NCBI GenBank assembly: GCA_964443325.1
Contig: CAYUCL010000002.1
Location: forward strand, 129,873-193,872
Length of the DNA stretch: 64,000 bases
Direction: 5' to 3'
Source of the DNA: DAOUVR01 sp034430535
GTDB taxonomy: Bacteria > Chloroflexota > Dehalococcoidia > E44-bin15
The notes below the pieces were generated by a model. It ran no database searches and was not told the DNA's origin. It saw nothing but the letters and a program-made list of their open reading frames with translations. Each line of letters begins with the position of its first letter. Within the stretch, counting starts at the first letter, position 1. The translations under genes were made by a program, and so were the position numbers. This document shows, piece by piece, positions 1-8,213 of this stretch.

Positions 1-1
1 G

Positions 2-343
2 TTAGTAGCAGCATGGCGTAGGCTTGGCGGGCTTTCCCTTTTTCTCCGAAAAAGGTATCTGGGGTATATCTTCGCTGCTGTAATTATAAGCGGGGGATAC
101 TGGTTGTTCTTCAGTGAGCCACGCAACATCCCGGACTACGCAGGAGGACTTGGCGGGTCGCAGCTCTTCATCTATACCATCGCCGGCATCGCCATCGCCG
201 GCCTGCTCACCATAGTCGCCTCATCAGCACTCAACGCCCGATGGGGCCACTCGAGCACAGGAGGAGAGGAGGGGCTTGATGCCCTGAAAAGGATGACCTA
301 CCTTCAGGCTATTAAGAGAGGCTTCAGGGGAAAAAGTAGATGA
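2..343 (+). CDS. Membrane protein, C-terminal part (runs off the left edge)
   Basis: The frame is open from the first bases of the window to a TGA at 341-343, so this is the C-terminal ~113 residues of a larger protein. Two hydrophobic stretches are visible, one around YIFAAVIISGGYWLFF and one around FIYTIAGIAIAGLLTIVASS, followed by a short basic tail ending in RGFRGKSR. This looks like the last two membrane helices of a polytopic protein with a cytoplasmic tail. The stop overlaps the start of the PAP2 gene as ATGA, which suggests translational coupling and a shared role at the membrane, perhaps in lipid-linked sugar metabolism. The family cannot be named from this fragment. Confidence 0.7.
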   Translation, partial: LVAAWRRLGGLSLFLRKRYLGYIFAAVIISGGYWLFFSEPRNIPDYAGGLGGSQLFIYTIAGIAIAGLLTIVASSALNARWGHSSTGGEEGLDALKRMTYLQAIKRGFRGKSR

Positions 344-936
344 CCTGGCTTATTGAGCTTGATGAGAGGTTATTCTTCCTCATAAACGGACTGGTGGGGA
401 GATCTGCGTGGTTTGACCAATTTATGACCCTGGTAGTGGGAGAGTATTTCATTCCCCTGCTCCTGGCAATGGTCCTCTTCGTCCTTTGGTTCTCAGGAAT
501 AAACGCCCAGGCCAGGGAGAGAAACCAGAGGGCAATCTTCTGCGCTGCAACTGGGCTCGGCTTCGCTGCCGCTGTAGTCAAGCTCATGAACCTGGGATTA
601 GACCGTCTCAGACCATTTGAGGCCTATCCCGATACCGTCAACCTCCTCTTTTATGCCTGCACCGATCCCTCTTTCCCATCGAACTCCACGGCTATCGCTT
701 TTGCCTTCGCTACAGGAGCCTGGTTTGGCAATCGTAAGGCAGGCGCTTTGCTCTTCATCCTCGCCATCGCATGGTCCTTCGCCAGGGTCTACTGCGGAGC
801 GCATTACCCTCTGGACATAATTGGGGGGGCAGCAATTGGCATCCTTGTAACCTTCGCCGCACTGTGGGTTCTTCGCCTTGTCGAACCGTTGCCTACATGG
901 ATTCTCAAGGGAATGAGGAGAATCTATCTGGCGTAG
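340..936 (+). CDS. PAP2-family membrane phosphatase (undecaprenyl-diphosphatase-like)
   Basis: A 198-residue polytopic membrane protein of the PAP2/BcrC type, which removes phosphate from lipid pyrophosphates such as undecaprenyl diphosphate. Motif 1 ends in DRLRPF. Motif 3 is complete as ARVYCGAHYPLDIIGG (R-X5-H-X3-D, with the nucleophilic His). Motif 2 reads SFPSNST where the family usually has PSGH or PSDH, so the second-motif histidine is replaced by Ser. The Lys of motif 1 also seems to be Asn. Hydrophobic helices lie between the motifs. It starts inside the stop codon of the upstream membrane gene. The fold assignment is firm; the missing motif 2 His makes catalytic activity uncertain. 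Confidence 0.85.
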   Translation: MTWLIELDERLFFLINGLVGRSAWFDQFMTLVVGEYFIPLLLAMVLFVLWFSGINAQARERNQRAIFCAATGLGFAAAVVKLMNLGLDRLRPFEAYPDTVNLLFYACTDPSFPSNSTAIAFAFATGAWFGNRKAGALLFILAIAWSFARVYCGAHYPLDIIGGAAIGILVTFAALWVLRLVEPLPTWILKGMRRIYLA

Positions 937-1038
937 CTTCTTTGGAGCCAGAGGCTTCTCTCTAACTGTACTCGATATAAACAAATTCCTTTGACACTAC
1001 CATGCCAACCTGCTATATTTCACCTGAGGGGGCAGGAA

Positions 1039-1914
1039 ATGGAAGTTCGGAGATTTATTGCGCTTATTGCTTTAAGCATCCTGCTGGTAGCGGCCGTCGC
1101 TTGTGGCACCACCGAAGGGCCAGCCGAAACATCGACTCCTGTATCTGGGGTAACTGCTGAACAGATAAGAGACCAAACCATTGCAGCATTGGGTGAACTG
1201 GTTACATGCCAGTTTGAAATGACCATGACAATGGATATGTCGGTTGCGCCAGAGGGAGAGACTACTGATTTTTTAATGGCAGTTAATGCCAACGGCGCCA
1301 TGGATAGACCAATTGAGAATATGTACATGGATATAGACATGACTTTTGAGATTCCCGGTGTGCAGCACATGGAAATGTCAACGGAAGCGTATATCGTAGA
1401 AGATTGGTTTTATATGGGAACTGAAGTTCCTCCTGCACCTGCAACATGGACGAAGACTCCGTTAACGGGGGAGGAGTGGGAGGAGCAGGACATAGCATCC
1501 CAACAGCTTGATTTGCTGTTGGATGTCGAGGTGGAACTTGTTGGCACCGAGGCAGTCGATGGAACCGAGTGCTATGTTCTCGAACTGACGCCTGACATGG
1601 AAAAACTCCTGGCATTGCTGCAATGGTCTGGGGCAAAGGGAGGATTGCCACCTGATCTGGACCTTGAAGAAGTGCTTACCGATTTCTCCGTTATGCAATG
1701 GATAGCAAAGGACACATACTTAACTCGAAAGACAACGGTGAATCTCACCATGGCATTTACACCTGAGTCTTTAGGCATTACGCCGGAGCCAGGTGGCGAG
1801 TTCGATGCCACTGCGGATATGGCGATAACAATTATTATGCACCACATCAACCAGCCAGTTACCATCTATCTGCCGCCAGAGGCGGCAGATGCTGAGGAGA
1901 TGCCTCTACCCTGA
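1039..1914 (+). CDS. Exported lipoprotein, LppX/DUF6612-like
   Basis: The ATG at 1039 is preceded by GAGGGGGCAGG and gives a signal peptide MEVRRFIALIALSILLVAA ending in a lipobox (AVAC), so the mature protein would be lipid-anchored at Cys. An upstream in-frame start at 991 lacks a ribosome site and would put extra residues before the signal. After a Thr/Ser/Pro-rich linker the ~260-residue body alternates Met- and Thr-rich beta strands (TMTMDMSV, YMDIDMTFEI, DMAITIIMHH), as in DUF6612/LppX-like lipoproteins that bind hydrophobic ligands. The ligand is unknown. The gene stands alone ahead of tRNA-Pro. Confidence 0.7.
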   Translation: MEVRRFIALIALSILLVAAVACGTTEGPAETSTPVSGVTAEQIRDQTIAALGELVTCQFEMTMTMDMSVAPEGETTDFLMAVNANGAMDRPIENMYMDIDMTFEIPGVQHMEMSTEAYIVEDWFYMGTEVPPAPATWTKTPLTGEEWEEQDIASQQLDLLLDVEVELVGTEAVDGTECYVLELTPDMEKLLALLQWSGAKGGLPPDLDLEEVLTDFSVMQWIAKDTYLTRKTTVNLTMAFTPESLGITPEPGGEFDATADMAITIIMHHINQPVTIYLPPEAADAEEMPLP

Positions 1915-1926
1915 AGCAATAAATTC

Positions 1927-2002
1927 CGGGGTGTGGCGCAGTGGTTAGCGCGCATGGTTTGGGACCATGAGGTCGCCGGTTCAAATCCGGCCACCCCGAC
2001 CA
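1927..2002 (+). tRNA. tRNA-Pro (anticodon TGG), CCA encoded
   Basis: The acceptor arms CGGGGTG (1927-1933) and CACCCCG (1992-1998) pair fully, followed by A and an encoded CCA. The D arm is GCGCAGTGGTTAGCGC, the anticodon stem is CATGG/CCATG with loop TTTGGGA (anticodon TGG at 1960-1962), and the T arm is GCCGG-TTCAAAT-CCGGC. All four arms are intact, so this should be a functional proline tRNA. Confidence 0.97.
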
Positions 2003-2163
2003 CATGCATGGTAAAAGCACCTCAGACCTCACAATTTGCCCCTTAAGCTAAATCTAAATAGCCACGGACTATACCTCATGGTCTGTCAAGACGGAGCCCA
2101 AGCTTTATGGAACAATTGAAAATCTAGGCATCGCCGGGGATACTCTTAATTACCCACGTCTTT

Positions 2164-2321
2164 CCCCCCTTTTGTAAAGGGGGCTAAGAGCTCACATTAC
2201 ATACATGTTCCCCCTTTTGTAAAGGGGGCTAAGAGCTCACATTACATACATGTTCCCCCTTTTGTAAAGGGGGAAAAGAACTCGTCATTACCTACATCTA
2301 TCCCCCCTTTTGTAAAGGGGG
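2164..2321. repeat. Four tandem hairpin repeats, 45-48 bp period
   Basis: The near-palindrome CCCCCTTTTGTAAAGGGGG occurs four times (C-runs at about 2164, 2210, 2255 and 2302). Units 1-3 are separated by the same linker (ctaagagctcacattacata...), giving a 45 bp period; the last step is 48 bp with a diverged linker. Each unit can fold into a short hairpin, as in REP-type intergenic repeats. Flanking sequence from 2003 to 2457 has no gene, and nothing else was recognised in it. Confidence 0.85.
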
Positions 2322-2457
2322 CAAGGGGGATTTTGTGTTTATGGGTAAAAAAGTCCATTGAGAGAGGGATTATGTTTGTCGGTGATGATAAGCCCTTCAC
2401 GAAAGGGATTTCTTAAGACATTGTACGGAACACCGTTTTGCTGTTGTGGACCGGGCT

Positions 2458-3354
2458 CTACGGTTGATTGACTTCCTTGAGCCACCTATCGAAATCCGCC
2501 TTCAGGTCATGGTCTGTCACTTCAAAAATGCTGAATGCCAGATCAGCCAACCTGCGGGCGAGGAAGAGAGCGGACCTGGAAAGCAGGGTTGCCTCATCCT
2601 CGTCGTAGAGCCCCATTAGCAAGAGCTTGACCTCTTCTTTGGGGTAGGCTTTTCCACGCTTACCGCGTGAATGCGTTTTTCCGTCGGACGCTCTGAAAGA
2701 TATTGAGTCAAGCGCAAATCCCCAGTCATCGCCTGACTTCTCAAGCTCTGCCCAGAATTCGTCAGGAATGAGGTCTCTGAAATCCAGTCCGAAAGCCTGA
2801 GCCAGCCCCACTACAGAGATGTGGATATGGCGTGACGATTTGTCCCACAGAAGGCGCATCAGCTCCCGCTCATGTCGCTCATCAGGCGCATGCCGCAGAA
2901 ACGAATTTCTGGCACGGTGGAACTGATCCCGCCTCAATCTGTACCTCTCCATTGGGTCCAGATTGGGATGCAGGTCCGGTCTCAGCCAAAGGCCGATTTC
3001 GTCCGGATCCTCGGCGAACAGATACAGGTAGACCAGTGACTCATAGGCCGTCCGCAACAATACGGCAACACCAGCGTAGTAGCCGGTAAAAATGGCGGTA
3101 GTGCTCAATCTAAGCAGGTTGGCACACTTCAGCGTCAATAGCGCTTTGATGAAGTCCGGCGAGCTTATTTCGACCTTTTCCAGTGTTGGCGTCCAGCTAA
3201 CACAGCTCACGACTAGCATGCCGCCCTCTTTGGCTAATACGCACCATTTTTCTACCTCTGGCGAAATCTTGTTCAGGTGTTCCTGCTCATCGTCGTCGAG
3301 GTGCAGTATCTCATGCCACTCGTATCCAAATTCCTCTATGTCACGTTCAGCCAT
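2458..3354 (-). CDS. Hypothetical helical protein, DUF5677-like
   Basis: A ~298-residue soluble protein with no signal peptide. The middle (around AGVAVLLRTAYESLVYLYLF) resembles the conserved Arg/Glu helical segment of DUF5677-type proteins, whose function is not settled. The C-terminal half has a Lys/Arg-rich stretch (KTHSRGKRGKAYPKEE) and ends in acidic helices. The first possible ATG is at 3366, but the second at 3354 sits behind GAGGCAGG and is the better start. It is a monocistronic gene between two repeat-rich intergenic regions, typical of accessory DNA. No function can be assigned. Confidence 0.6.
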   Translation of the reverse strand: MAERDIEEFGYEWHEILHLDDDEQEHLNKISPEVEKWCVLAKEGGMLVVSCVSWTPTLEKVEISSPDFIKALLTLKCANLLRLSTTAIFTGYYAGVAVLLRTAYESLVYLYLFAEDPDEIGLWLRPDLHPNLDPMERYRLRRDQFHRARNSFLRHAPDERHERELMRLLWDKSSRHIHISVVGLAQAFGLDFRDLIPDEFWAELEKSGDDWGFALDSISFRASDGKTHSRGKRGKAYPKEEVKLLLMGLYDEDEATLLSRSALFLARRLADLAFSIFEVTDHDLKADFDRWLKEVNQP

Positions 3355-3520
3355 GTCCTGCCTCATGTAAATTTATCATCGCATGAACGAGCGGTTCGGC
3401 TCAAGTATAGTCGCGACTTGTTACGTGGTCAATGTTTTGACCCATCCACCGTTATTGTCTTTCTGACTCTTCGCAGAGTGAAGGGGAAGAATCTCCGTGG
3501 GGGGGCGCTTATTCCGCTCG

Positions 3521-3572
3521 CCCTGAGCTTGTCGAAGGGCCGTTCATGGTTCGACAAGCTCACCACGAACGG
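3521..3572. repeat. Compound inverted repeat
   Basis: GAGCTTGTCGAA (3525-3536) is matched by TTCGACAAGCTC (3550-3561), and interleaved with it CCGTTC (3540-3545) pairs with GAACGG (3567-3572). Two alternative stems are therefore possible. It is an intergenic palindromic element like those scattered through many environmental bacterial genomes. It makes part of a spurious plus-strand reading frame across 3277-3708 look open. Confidence 0.75.
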
Positions 3573-3600
3573 TGCGTGGCTTCAGACAGGTGGAGTAATA

Positions 3601-3640
3601 TGGTGGGTGCAGCCCTTCAGCGAAAGGACGAAACCCACCA
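3601..3640. repeat. Inverted repeat with 8 bp arms
   Basis: TGGTGGGT (3601-3608) and ACCCACCA (3633-3640) are exact reverse complements around a 24-base loop. This is the second of several stem-loops in the gene-free stretch 3355-3829. Confidence 0.7.
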
Positions 3641-3689
3641 TTTCCTGTTGTTGCCTGATTTATCAGGTGCCCACTAAAAAAGAGGGTAG

Positions 3690-3733
3690 CCTAGAGTATC
3701 TGCTCTAGGCACGGTTGGAGCTGATGCTCCAAC
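3690..3733. repeat. Two adjacent short hairpins
   Basis: CCTAGAG/CTCTAGG (3690-3696 with 3703-3709) and GTTGGAGC-TGAT-GCTCCAAC (3714-3733) form two stems four bases apart. They lie downstream of the convergent minus-strand DUF916-like gene and may act in 3' end formation or be repeat debris. Confidence 0.65.
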
Positions 3734-3751
3734 CTACCCGGATTATTGCGC

Positions 3752-3782
3752 AGTATGGGCGGGTTTGAAACCCGCCCATACT
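3752..3782. terminator. 31 bp perfect palindrome, possible terminator
   Basis: Fifteen-base arms starting AGTATGGGCGGGTTT (3752-3766) and ending in the exact reverse complement (3768-3782) surround one base. It is 47 bases past the stop of the minus-strand gene at 3830, the right place for a terminator. There is no T-run after it on either strand, so it could equally be a mobile repeat. Confidence 0.5.
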
Positions 3783-3829
3783 ATGAGGAAAAGACGTCAC
3801 CCATCTATCTGAACGAGAGCACATTAGGG

Positions 3830-4840
3830 TTAAGGCCCTGACCTTCGTTCTAGTCTGAAGCGGTATCTTCTGTGCAACAGCAATATCAATAAAACAAGAG
3901 AACCAATGACAGCCGCTATCGCCGCCAAATGCTTCCATGGAAAAACCCAGAACTCCCCCCTTTGACTCTTATTGACCAACTCCTCATGTTGATCGAAATA
4001 GCCAATGACGAAGTTTGCTCTCACCCTGCCAATAAATGGGGCTTTTTGCCAGCTCCCGGTCAATGTTCCTTCGCCATCCGGCAAGACGGTCACCTGCCCT
4101 AGGTCCAGCTCGCTATTTCCGCCAAACATATCGCTGAAATATGCCTTAGCAGCTATGGTCAGATGAACATTGCCTGAATTCTCCACCACAACACCCACCT
4201 CCACCGGCCGCTTTTCAACAATGCCTGGCAAGATGAGGGAGACGATCTCAGCATTAGCCACAATATCGGCATCAGTTACGCCAGGGACGGTGATGTAGAA
4301 AAGCGAGGGAATCCTGGTTGAAATGGAGACGCCCTCTCCATTTGCTGAAGGCGCCGTTTCGAAGAAGAGAGCGGCGTAGTGCCCTCCAGGCTCTATGTCA
4401 GCCGGTGCTGCGATGATGACCTCAACCTCCTGGCTTTCACCGGGAGCAAGCTCAAAGTCAGTACAGTTAACACTCAACCATTTTGATGCGGAATAGCTCT
4501 CATGCCCCGGTTCAGAGAAAATGAAGTTACCATCCTTATCTACCGAGAAATCCATAACATAGGCGCGCACACCTATTGTTTCGCCGCCTTGATTTTTGAC
4601 ATTGATAATCCTTTCAGCTTGCTCCCCCTCATTTACGGTCAAATCAATCTTGGTGGGCCAAACCTTGATTCCCCCTTGGGCCTGTGCTGAATTGAGAGGG
4701 ATAATGAGGAAAATAACTAGCAGCAAAATTATTATGGCGCACTTTGCTGAAGATTTCACTGCTTCCCTTACACGAAAACGCAGGGCAGCGTAGAATATAG
4801 AATTGCGCCTGAGGTTATACCATGAATCGCTGTTATTCAC
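3830..4840 (-). CDS. Surface-anchored DUF916-like protein
   Basis: A 336-residue secreted protein. A strong hydrophobic signal (CAIIILLLVIFLIIPL then NSAQAQ) begins near residue 34. The exported part opens with GGIKVWPTKIDLTVNEGEQ, typical of DUF916/WxL-interacting and COG1470-like proteins built of two Ig-like beta domains. A single C-terminal transmembrane helix (HLAAIAAVIGSLVLLILLL) and the basic tail HRRYRFRLERR keep it in the membrane. It starts with GTG at 4840, overlapping the stop of the upstream gene. A second GTG at 4759, behind AAGGGA, would give a more canonical signal peptide. The pair probably presents a cell-surface protein. A decayed copy of its 3' end occurs at 7.2 kb. Confidence 0.7.
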   Translation of the reverse strand: MNNSDSWYNLRRNSIFYAALRFRVREAVKSSAKCAIIILLLVIFLIIPLNSAQAQGGIKVWPTKIDLTVNEGEQAERIINVKNQGGETIGVRAYVMDFSVDKDGNFIFSEPGHESYSASKWLSVNCTDFELAPGESQEVEVIIAAPADIEPGGHYAALFFETAPSANGEGVSISTRIPSLFYITVPGVTDADIVANAEIVSLILPGIVEKRPVEVGVVVENSGNVHLTIAAKAYFSDMFGGNSELDLGQVTVLPDGEGTLTGSWQKAPFIGRVRANFVIGYFDQHEELVNKSQRGEFWVFPWKHLAAIAAVIGSLVLLILLLHRRYRFRLERRSGP

Positions 4841-5390
4841 CTACAATCAACGTATAGACATGATTGCCAGCAGAATAATAACCCTCGGCTTGAGTTTCGG
4901 GAACCACCAGCCTATAGACCACATTGACATCGCAACTATCGGTATCTGAGCCATCGGTGACCACATTGACAGTGACTTCGTCTTCTTGAGTATGATCACC
5001 TGTTCTAAATTGTGTGTCCAACGTCATATAGGTTGGACCCAAACATCCGCTTGATGTGAATGTGAACATATCAGGGGAGATGGTGTCACCAGTGTTGGCA
5101 TCTGTTAGATTCTGAGTCGTGGTCACCGTGATTTGCCAGTTGGCATTTGCGGTAACGTTCAAGGTCAATATTTTTGTTGCAGGTTCCCCTTGAGCAGGTA
5201 AATCGCCGAAGTTCATCACGCCCTCTTCGTCTACGTCACCCCCGATGGTGAGGCTGCCACTGTACGATTGTATTACATTGACGACGGGTTTAACCAACCC
5301 CGTACTAGTGTCAGCGCTAGCCGATCCAGATAGCCAAACCGCTATAATCACGCCCATAACAATCGACACCAAGATGATTTTAGCCTTCAT
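4833..5390 (-). CDS. Secreted beta-rich protein, WxL-like partner
   Basis: The ATG at 5390 has GGAG five bases upstream and begins a signal peptide (MKAKIILVSIVMGVIIAVWL, cleaved near SASA-DT), so the longer open frame up to 5453 is rejected. The mature ~160 residues are Thr/Asn/Val-rich beta sequence with LTLNVTANANWQITVTT and two Cys (SSGCLGP and DSCDVNV) that could form a disulfide. The stop overlaps the GTG start of the membrane-anchored DUF916-like gene, so the two are co-translated. By analogy with WxL/DUF916 pairs it may be a surface protein held by its neighbour. That role is inferred. A decayed homologous fragment lies at 9.45 kb. Confidence 0.65.
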   Translation of the reverse strand: MKAKIILVSIVMGVIIAVWLSGSASADTSTGLVKPVVNVIQSYSGSLTIGGDVDEEGVMNFGDLPAQGEPATKILTLNVTANANWQITVTTTQNLTDANTGDTISPDMFTFTSSGCLGPTYMTLDTQFRTGDHTQEDEVTVNVVTDGSDTDSCDVNVVYRLVVPETQAEGYYSAGNHVYTLIVGE

Positions 5391-5535
5391 TCTCCAGTTC
5401 CCTGCTATTCGCAATGTGGTGCGAGTATATACAGGGAATGCATAAGAAGTCAATAGACTGTATCCGTGTTTGACAGATCTCTGGCTGCCGAATTACACTT
5501 GAGCCAGGCGGAACAAATACCAGCCAGGAGGCGAT

Positions 5536-6801
5536 ATGCAACGCAAAAGGAAACTCGGTAGAGGAGTAGCGGTAGTTGGTGCCGGGATGTCGAAGTTCGG
5601 CATGTTCAAGGACAAAGATTCGAAGGACCTATTTGTCGAAGCCTTCAACGAAATGCTTTCCTCAGTGGACAAGGGAGCAGACCCCAACGATATTGATGCC
5701 CTTTATTTGGGAAATTTCACAAATGATTTCTGGGTGCATTCAGCGCACTGGGGCCCGGTGATCTCCGATTTGATCGGGCTCACCCCAAAGCCAGCAACAA
5801 GAACAGAGGGTGCCTGCGCATCAAGCGCGCTTGCTTTCAGGGAAGGCGTTTTTGCTATAGCTTCTGGATTCTACGATGTGGTTCTGGTTAGCGGAGTGGA
5901 GGAAATGTCGAAGCGCTCCACCGAGGAGGTTACCGAGGGTTTAGCTATGGCAACATCTTCCTATGAAGCAGAGGTTGGCTTCACCTTTCCCGGCGTTTTT
6001 GGAGCTGTGGCTACCGCCTATTTTGAGAAATACGGGGCCACACGTGAGCATCTTATGAACGTTACCATAAAGAGCCATAATAATGCACGCCTGAACCCGA
6101 AAGCTCAGTTCAACCTCTCCATCCGTGACACGATGAATTCCAAGATCGCACGCGCTGAGAAAAGAGGAGAGCCGGTGCCAACCTGGAGAGACGAAAAGGA
6201 GTTCCTGCGCGATCCCAAAGCCAACCCGGTGGTTGCCTGGCCGATGCATCTCTATGACTGCTGCCCCATAAGCGATGGGGCTGCCTGCATGTTGCTGGTA
6301 GCTGAGGAAATGGCTAAAAGCTTCACCGATAACCCGTTGTACGTCGTCGGCATAGGGCAGGGGAGCGGCAGAGCTTTACACGCTGCCGATGATAATACCT
6401 GCTTTGAAGCCACCAGGTACGCAGCAAAAGAAGCCTACGACATGTCAGGGCTTAAGCCAGAGGATATTCAGTTTGCCGAGGTTCACGATTGCTTCTCTAT
6501 AGCTGAAATCATCCATCCGGAGGACCTCGGCTTTTTCAAGCCGGGAGAAGGATACAAAGCTGTCGAACAGGGTTTGACCAGATTGGATGGTCCCAAGCCG
6601 ATCAATACCTCGGGAGGGCTAAAGTGTAAGGGACATCCGGTGGGGGCAACGGGTGTGGCTCAGCTTTTTGAAGTTTGGGAACAGTTGAGAGGAGAGGCAG
6701 GAGAAAGACAGGTGCCTATCAAGGACCTGCGAATTGGAGCAGCCCACAACCTGGGAGGAACCGGAGGTACTTGCTCCTTTACCATTCTTGAAAGGAGATG
6801 A
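5536..6801 (+). CDS. Thiolase (acetyl-CoA acetyltransferase, SCP-x/archaeal type)
   Basis: A 421-residue thiolase superfamily enzyme that condenses or cleaves acyl-CoA. The nucleophilic Cys is C94 in EGACASSALA. The C-terminal half has the GHP motif (KCKGHPVGATG) and ends with HNLGGTGGTCSF, matching the SCP-x/archaeal thiolase branch rather than classical FadA. The start at 5536 follows AGGAGG. The OB-fold partner gene begins five bases after the stop, the arrangement known for thiolases that act with a DUF35 protein. The substrate is not evident. In context it could serve acyl-CoA breakdown or acetoacetyl-CoA formation. Confidence 0.9.
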   Translation: MQRKRKLGRGVAVVGAGMSKFGMFKDKDSKDLFVEAFNEMLSSVDKGADPNDIDALYLGNFTNDFWVHSAHWGPVISDLIGLTPKPATRTEGACASSALAFREGVFAIASGFYDVVLVSGVEEMSKRSTEEVTEGLAMATSSYEAEVGFTFPGVFGAVATAYFEKYGATREHLMNVTIKSHNNARLNPKAQFNLSIRDTMNSKIARAEKRGEPVPTWRDEKEFLRDPKANPVVAWPMHLYDCCPISDGAACMLLVAEEMAKSFTDNPLYVVGIGQGSGRALHAADDNTCFEATRYAAKEAYDMSGLKPEDIQFAEVHDCFSIAEIIHPEDLGFFKPGEGYKAVEQGLTRLDGPKPINTSGGLKCKGHPVGATGVAQLFEVWEQLRGEAGERQVPIKDLRIGAAHNLGGTGGTCSFTILERR

Positions 6802-6805
6802 AGCA

Positions 6806-7219
6806 ATGGAAGAAAGGCCCTTTAGCGATATTTCTTATAAACAGTATCTCAATGAAGAAAAACTGATGGGCTCACGGTGCAAGAAGTGTGGTGCCCTGTT
6901 CTTACCTCCTCGCTCTATTTGCATAAAATGCCACGGCTCAGATATGGAGTGGGTAGAGATGAAGGGGAAAGGTAAGCTCGTTGCATTTACTTGCATCACT
7001 GTGGGACCGCCATTCATGATAGAGGAAGGGTATGACAGGGCACACCCCTATTGCTCCGGCGTTGCCGAACTGGAGGAAGGGGTAAAGATAGTCGCTCGCA
7101 TTGAGGGGGTCGATACAACGAAGCCTGAAACTATAAAAATCGGCACCCCGCTTACCGTGCGCTACCTGCATCGGGGTGAGGCAGAGAATATGAAGACCTA
7201 CCTGGCCTTTTCAGTATGA
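6806..7219 (+). CDS. Zn-ribbon/OB-fold (DUF35) acyl-CoA-associated protein
   Basis: A 137-residue protein of the DUF35 family. It has an N-terminal helix, a rubredoxin-like zinc ribbon (CKKCGALFLPPRSICIKC) and a C-terminal OB fold. These proteins form complexes with archaeal-type thiolases and bind CoA substrate. The ATG at 6806 is eight bases after AAGGAGA; the longer open frame from 6734 overlaps the thiolase and is not needed. It is co-transcribed with the thiolase. Its stop codon coincides with the edge of the decayed gene copy at 7215. Confidence 0.9.
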   Translation: MEERPFSDISYKQYLNEEKLMGSRCKKCGALFLPPRSICIKCHGSDMEWVEMKGKGKLVAFTCITVGPPFMIEEGYDRAHPYCSGVAELEEGVKIVARIEGVDTTKPETIKIGTPLTVRYLHRGEAENMKTYLAFSV

Positions 7220-7345
7220 AGCGGTATCTTTTATGCAATAGAAACGTAAATAAAACATTAGAAGCAACAATATAACCTATCGCCGCTAAATGCTTCCATG
7301 GAACAACCCAGAACTCCCCTCTTTGGGTTTTGTTGCATCTATGTT
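7215..7345 (-). pseudogene. Remnant of a second DUF916-like gene (3' end)
   Basis: About 115 bases align without gaps of note to the 3' end of the gene at 3830 (its positions ~3855-3970). Shared blocks include GAAGCGGTATCTT, AATAAAACA, TATCGCCGC and AAATGCTTCCATGGAA followed by CCCAGAACTCCCC. By eye identity is about 80-85%. Similarity fades after about 7345. No open frame of useful length remains, so this is the tail of a lost second copy, in the same orientation as the intact gene. Confidence 0.8.
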
Positions 7346-7440
7346 GACCTACTCGTCTAGATATTTCTCTATCTTATATGCACACCTATCCGCCGCTTGC
7401 TGCGTTGGATATACCTGAACATCGTCTTTAGAAAGCATGG

Positions 7441-8070
7441 CTAGCCTGATTCCTCTTGTATTTTATTATCTGTTTCCCACAACACCTCGACCTCAAACTT
7501 AGGTGCTCTAAACGTTTGCTCAATACCCACAGTAGCTTTCCCTAAGCTTACCACTTCGCAAATAGCTATATCCCCAAGCTTAGGCAGTAAATCCAATCCT
7601 AACGTTGTGAATTTACAATCCAAAGGCTTACCTTGTTTAATTAACAGATTTATGTCTACTAAGTCAAACTGGTTTGCAATATTACAGAACAACCTATAGG
7701 GGCTACTAGCCCTCTTTCTCTTATCTTTAGCATACATATCTAAAAACAAATCCCGAAGGTGTAATTTTGTTACCCATCTATCATCTCTACGCTCATATTT
7801 AACCTGAAGAGGTAATAGTATGTGAAATGGTGATTGCTCTTCAGTACATACTACTCTGGCTTGACCATACCAAACTATAGAACAAATTGGGCCATATTTT
7901 GCCCATAACTTTTTATTCCTCCTGTACTCGTTAAACATTACATACTTACGATATAGGAAACGAAAGATTTTGACTAAAAATTCTGTCAAATGAAATATAT
8001 TGAATAGCAATGCTACAATAATTCCCAAAGCAACAGTTATAGTTACTATGTATTGCCATAAATGATCCAT
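7441..8070 (-). CDS. Hypothetical membrane-anchored protein
   Basis: A 209-residue protein whose first ~30 residues form one transmembrane helix (IVTITVALGIIVALLFNIF), followed by a Tyr/Arg/Lys-rich segment and a mixed soluble domain of about 150 residues. No catalytic motif was recognised. The coding sequence is strongly AT-biased (one sampled 60-base line is 30% G+C) compared with the thiolase next door. It lies between the two remnants of a decayed operon, so it probably arrived by insertion. The function is unknown. Confidence 0.55.
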   Translation of the reverse strand: MDHLWQYIVTITVALGIIVALLFNIFHLTEFLVKIFRFLYRKYVMFNEYRRNKKLWAKYGPICSIVWYGQARVVCTEEQSPFHILLPLQVKYERRDDRWVTKLHLRDLFLDMYAKDKRKRASSPYRLFCNIANQFDLVDINLLIKQGKPLDCKFTTLGLDLLPKLGDIAICEVVSLGKATVGIEQTFRAPKFEVEVLWETDNKIQEESG

Positions 8071-8213
8071 ACTTCATAATTTATCACCATCACTTTTCTG
8101 AGTCAACAAGACAGGTATATTAAAAAATAGTATCAACATTGTTTCAACAGTACCGGTCGATACCCTTCCTTGCACATATTGACAAGTAGTGTTATGCTTT
8201 TCTATGATACTGT

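Noticed and set aside
598..984. A 128-codon minus-strand frame over the PAP2 gene
   Set aside because: It is a shadow of a gene with clear membrane helices and PAP2 motifs.
2164..2321. A possible CRISPR array
   Set aside because: The linkers between the palindromes are near-identical rather than unique, there are only four units, and no cas gene is present.
3277..3708. A 143-codon plus-strand frame upstream of the DUF5677-like gene
   Set aside because: It is made of antisense sequence plus several palindromic repeats and has no protein-like character.
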